Source: Acidobacteriota bacterium (lineage in GTDB: Bacteria; Acidobacteriota; Terriglobia; Terriglobales; Acidobacteriaceae). Taken from it: a DNA stretch of 64,000 bases. Both the position numbers and the translations under genes were made by a program. Below are positions 61,031-64,000 of the stretch, piece after piece. The stretch is taken from positions 1-64,000 of the forward strand of contig JAJZVX010000015.1 of NCBI GenBank assembly GCA_021846985.1. The letters are read 5' to 3'. The notes beneath the pieces were generated by a model. The model made no database searches. It saw nothing but the letters and a program-made list of their open reading frames with translations, and had not been told where the DNA came from. Numbering within the stretch: position 1 is the stretch's first letter; every line of letters starts with the position of its first letter.

Positions 61031-62338
61031 ATGCTCGCCTGGCTTGAACGCTATTTCGAATTCGCCCGCCTGGGCACCAACTGGCGCACGGAGATCCTGG
61101 CCGGGATCACAACCTTCCTGACCATGGCTTACATTGTGCTGGTAAATCCTTCGATCCTGGCGGCGGCGGGCGTGCCGCTGGCGGCGGCCACGGCGGCCAC
61201 TTGTTTGGCGGCCGCCTTCGGCTCCATCCTGATGGGCATCATCGCGCGCTACCCCATCGCACTGGCTCCGGGCATGGGCCTGAACGCCTATTTTACCTAC
61301 ACCGTCTGCCTGAAGATGCACATCCCGTGGCAAACGGCGCTGGGCGCGGTGTTTCTCTCCGGCGTCATTTTTCTGGTCATCACCGCGGCTGGCATCCGCC
61401 AGATGATTTTGCACGCCATCCCGCATGAGTTGTACGCGGCCGTAGCCGGCGGCATCGGGTTGTTTATTGCGCTCATCGGCTTCCGCAACGCGGGACTGGT
61501 GGTGGGCGATCCTTCCACGCTGGTGAGCCTGGGCAACATCCGCAATCCCGCCACGGCGCTGGCCCTGGCCGGGCTCATCCTGATGGTGGCGCTGGAGGTG
61601 AAGCGGGTCCGCGGCGCCATCCTCATCGGCGTGCTGACCGTGACCGGAACAGCCTGGCTGCTGGGGTTGGTGCATCCGGCTCCGGCCGAGGGCGGGCTGG
61701 CCAGTCTCTCCGCCACCATGCTCCAACTCGACGTGCGCGGCGCGTTGGGCAAGGGATTGCTGGAGATTGTCTTTGTCTTCTTCTTCGTGGACCTGTTCGA
61801 CAATCTGGGCACGCTGGTGGCCGTGACCAAGCGGGCCGGGTTGATCGAGGCAGACCACTCGATTCCGCGGCTCAGCCGGATCCTCTTTGCCGACGCGGTG
61901 GGCACGGTCTTCGGCGCGCTGGTGGGCACTTCGACCGTGACCAGCTACGTGGAGTCCACAGCGGGCGTGGCCGCCGGTGGACGATCGGGCGTAGCGGCCA
62001 TCGTCTCTGGACTTCTTTTTCTGGCGGCCATCGGCGCGGCGCCGTTTGTGGGTGTGGTGCCGCCGGCGGCCACCGCGCCGGCCCTCATCCTCGTCGGCTC
62101 GCTCATGCTGGCTACTATTGCCGAAATTCGCTGGAATGACCCGCTGGTGGCCGTGCCAGCGTTTCTGACTCTGGTCATGATTCCCTTCACCTACTCCATC
62201 GCCAACGGCATGGGCTTTGGCATGATCGCCTGGGCGGCGCTGCACCTGGTCGCGGGTAAAGTCCGGCGGCAGGAATGGCTGCTCTACGTCATGGCGGCAC
62301 TCTTTCTCTTCCGGTTTCTTTATCTGGCGGCGGGATGA
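61031..62338 (+). CDS. NCS2/AzgA-family purine permease (adenine/guanine/hypoxanthine)
   Basis: A 435-residue proton symporter with 12-14 membrane segments. Family signatures are GITTFLTMAYIVLVNPSIL (start), APGMGLNAYFTYTVCL, FFFVDLFDNLGTLVAVTKRAG and SSTVTSYVESTAGVAAGGRSG-like TSTVTSYVESTAGVAAGGRSG. It imports purine bases into the cytoplasm and complements the purine synthesis genes elsewhere in the window. The start at 61031 matches family N-termini. Confidence 0.94.
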   Translation: MLAWLERYFEFARLGTNWRTEILAGITTFLTMAYIVLVNPSILAAAGVPLAAATAATCLAAAFGSILMGIIARYPIALAPGMGLNAYFTYTVCLKMHIPWQTALGAVFLSGVIFLVITAAGIRQMILHAIPHELYAAVAGGIGLFIALIGFRNAGLVVGDPSTLVSLGNIRNPATALALAGLILMVALEVKRVRGAILIGVLTVTGTAWLLGLVHPAPAEGGLASLSATMLQLDVRGALGKGLLEIVFVFFFVDLFDNLGTLVAVTKRAGLIEADHSIPRLSRILFADAVGTVFGALVGTSTVTSYVESTAGVAAGGRSGVAAIVSGLLFLAAIGAAPFVGVVPPAATAPALILVGSLMLATIAEIRWNDPLVAVPAFLTLVMIPFTYSIANGMGFGMIAWAALHLVAGKVRRQEWLLYVMAALFLFRFLYLAAG

Positions 62339-62469
62339 GAACAGGTTCCCCGATACAGGACCGTTGCCGGGTTGAATCCCCCTGTGCCGCACCCGCTGAA
62401 AAGTCGTAAACTCTAGCCATTCAACCCTGTAGTATGGGTGTGAGAGATGCGCCTGCGCCGGAGAAGCGG

Positions 62470-63252
62470 ATGAGGACGACCTGGAAACCGTGGATGGGAA
62501 AAGTAGGGCGCCTGGCGCCACCCCATCTGGTCATAGCTTCGGTAGTTTCGCTGGCACTGGCGCTGGGAATAGCGGGCTGCGAAAACGTGGCCGGCTATTC
62601 GCAGCCCAGCCTGGTGCGGGTAATCGATGCCTCCTACATCGCTCCGGCAGTGAACTTCTGGGTGGAAGGTGTGCTGCTCGGCGCCAACCTGGGCGAGGGC
62701 ACCATCTCCAACTACGGCACCGTACCGGCGGCCAACAGCGCTTCCGTGGCGGTCACGGCTGCCACCGCGACCAGCCCCACCTCGGGCAACGCCCTGGTCA
62801 CTTCGAACGTGACCCTGAAAGCCGGCATGCAGCACTCCATCTTCCTCACCGACAACGGGGCCGCGCCCACCAGCTACACCGTGACCGTGCTTGAAGACAA
62901 CATCTCCTCCGCCGTCGGCCACTCCACTTTCCGCTTCCTCAATCAGGCGCCAAGAACCGGAGCGGTGGATGTCTACATGGTTCCGGCCGGCACCACGCTC
63001 GCCAATACCATCCCCGTGGCCACCGCGCTGCCGGTGGGTTCCACAGCCGAAACCACCTTCACCTCGCAGTCGGTCATCATGGTGATTACGCCCACCGGCC
63101 TGGTGACGCCGAAATATACCTCGACAGCCCTGGGACTGACCGGCGGCGAGGTTTATACGGTGGTGATTATCGACAGCCAGCTCACCAGTAACCCGCCGGT
63201 CAATGTCGTGCTGGTTTGCGACAATACGGACAACACCAAGTGCACGCTCTAA
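62470..63252 (+). CDS. DUF4397-type lipoprotein
   Basis: A 260-residue lipoprotein: basic start, hydrophobic stretch and lipobox GIAGC, then two beta-rich repeats of about 100 residues (LVRVIDASYIAPAVNFWVEG and FRFLNQAPRTGAVDVYMVPAG) with the DUF4397 pattern of a strand, a D-x-Y-x2-P-like turn and Thr/Ser/Val-rich sheets. GGAG lies 6 bases before the ATG at 62470. The mature part is Thr/Ser-rich and lacks Lys. Outer-surface structural or adhesive role likely but unproven. Confidence 0.87.
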   Translation: MRTTWKPWMGKVGRLAPPHLVIASVVSLALALGIAGCENVAGYSQPSLVRVIDASYIAPAVNFWVEGVLLGANLGEGTISNYGTVPAANSASVAVTAATATSPTSGNALVTSNVTLKAGMQHSIFLTDNGAAPTSYTVTVLEDNISSAVGHSTFRFLNQAPRTGAVDVYMVPAGTTLANTIPVATALPVGSTAETTFTSQSVIMVITPTGLVTPKYTSTALGLTGGEVYTVVIIDSQLTSNPPVNVVLVCDNTDNTKCTL

Positions 63253-63307
63253 TGCCGATCTTCTCCGCCGTTGCAACCCGAATGAGAAACCACGCGAATG
63301 CAGTTCC

Positions 63308-64000
63308 ATGCGCGGCTGCAAGGGGAACCCGAAGGCGCATCTGATTCCGGCCGTGGAAACACTCGAATCCTCCACTCTCGAGCTGTGGCACATGCTGCAA
63401 AATGCAGCCATCCTCACCGTGGTGCTGGCTTTCATCGGCTACCTGGTGACTTACCTGAGCGCGCGCGTAGTAGCCCGGCGGCGCGACTTGCTCGAGTTGG
63501 TGAACCAGCGCCTCAACGAGTTTTACGGACCGCTCTACGTGGCCTCCCGCGCCGGCAACATCGCCTACCGGTCGCTGCTGAAAAAGCAGGGCAAGACCCA
63601 GAGCTTCCCCATCCTCGACAGCGAGATGAAGGAATGGGTGCTGTGGATGACCACCATCTTCATGCCCCTCAACGACATTCGCGAGAAGATCATCATTGAG
63701 AAGGCGCACCTGATTGTCGAAGAAAAGATGCCGCAGTGCCTGCTGGACTTTGTTACCCACGTCGTGGGCTACAAGGCCGTGCTGGCCAAGTGGACCGAAG
63801 GCGATTACACCGAACGCCGCTCTACCATCGGCTGGCCGCCGGAGTTCGACTTGTACGTCGAGCGTTCTTACGCCGCGCTCAAGGCGGAGCAGACGCGCCT
63901 GCTGCACAGCACCCTCTGGGCCCTCTTCGACCTGTTGCTGCATCTGCACCGCGACGGCAAAAGAAGGCGCGGGCAGCGGACCCACCGAACCGCCGTCCCG
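63308..64000 (+). CDS. Membrane-anchored hypothetical protein (truncated by window end)
   Basis: An open frame from ATG 63308 with no stop before the window ends: 231 codons seen. An N-terminal membrane segment (AAILTVVLAFIGYLVTYL, about residues 33-50) is followed by a charged soluble region (RRRDLLELVNQRLNEFYGPLYV ... DSEMKEWVLWMTTIFMPLNDIREKIIIEKAHLIVEEKMP) rich in helices. The start could also be GTG at 63353. No family recognised. The long overlapping reverse frame (63200-63985) is its shadow. Confidence 0.75.
   Translation, partial: MRGCKGNPKAHLIPAVETLESSTLELWHMLQNAAILTVVLAFIGYLVTYLSARVVARRRDLLELVNQRLNEFYGPLYVASRAGNIAYRSLLKKQGKTQSFPILDSEMKEWVLWMTTIFMPLNDIREKIIIEKAHLIVEEKMPQCLLDFVTHVVGYKAVLAKWTEGDYTERRSTIGWPPEFDLYVERSYAALKAEQTRLLHSTLWALFDLLLHLHRDGKRRRGQRTHRTAVP

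Overview
GC-rich chromosomal window that reads as a member of the Acidobacteriota, probably Terriglobia/Acidobacteriaceae. The basis is the gene content and the style of the core proteins, for example the RpoB N-terminus, plus recalled family resemblance; no search was run. It is mostly core chromosome. I see no rRNA, no intact insertion sequence, no integrase and no CRISPR array.

Left end (1-1.6 kb): a leftward tRNA-Thr(TGT), tRNA-Tyr(GTA), tRNA-Thr(GGT), tRNA-Gly(TCC) cluster leading into the start of tuf, with two small protein genes interleaved. Next (1.9-5.2 kb) come coaE and a periplasmic HtrA-type protease, then two small genes of phage-like character. A 720-base gene-free stretch with a strong stem-loop precedes purM-purN (5.9-7.7 kb). 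At 7.8-9.1 kb lies a compact operon of an XRE regulator and four tiny membrane proteins, whose promoter carries two matching dyad operators. A DCC-family protein, hemL and a polysaccharide deacetylase follow.

From 11.9 to 16.2 kb an ECF sigma factor, a zinc anti-sigma factor, two LiaI/LiaF-like membrane proteins and a DUF4097 'adhesin' form one tightly coupled envelope operon. From 16.3 to 21.9 kb, leftward, are a degenerate protein kinase fused to a TonB-like C-terminus, lipB, a 2-oxoacid dehydrogenase E2, a YkgJ-type Cys-cluster protein and alr. An S41 C-terminal-processing protease homologue that has lost both catalytic residues follows at 22-23.2 kb, then a ferritin-like protein and a class A penicillin-binding protein.

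The 27.4-31 kb block (ygfZ, DUF1844, an MBL hydrolase, ribF) is a leftward operon. After it come a zinc metallopeptidase, an AI-2E-type transporter, an AIM24 protein, a GH3 beta-glucosidase, a YihY/BrkB protein, an arginase and a membrane diguanylate cyclase. The information-processing block rplA-rplJ-rplL-rpoB-rpoC occupies 42.0-53.7 kb, leftward. It has its own promoter in front of rplA and a second candidate promoter with a very long leader in front of rpoB; rplK, nusG and secE are not adjacent.

The right end (54.2-64 kb) carries a 36-residue basic protein, a membrane acyltransferase-like protein, an intact Ser/Thr kinase, a secreted esterase, a decayed and an intact copy of a zinc-ribbon membrane protein, hemB, a YbjN-like secreted protein, an AzgA-type purine permease, a DUF4397 lipoprotein and a membrane protein running off the end.

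The most interesting items are the XRE operon with paired operators, the sigma/LiaF-like/adhesin operon, the catalytically dead CTP homologue, the pseudokinase-TonB fusion, the zinc-ribbon insert in RpoB and the unusual promoter layout of the rpl-rpo block.
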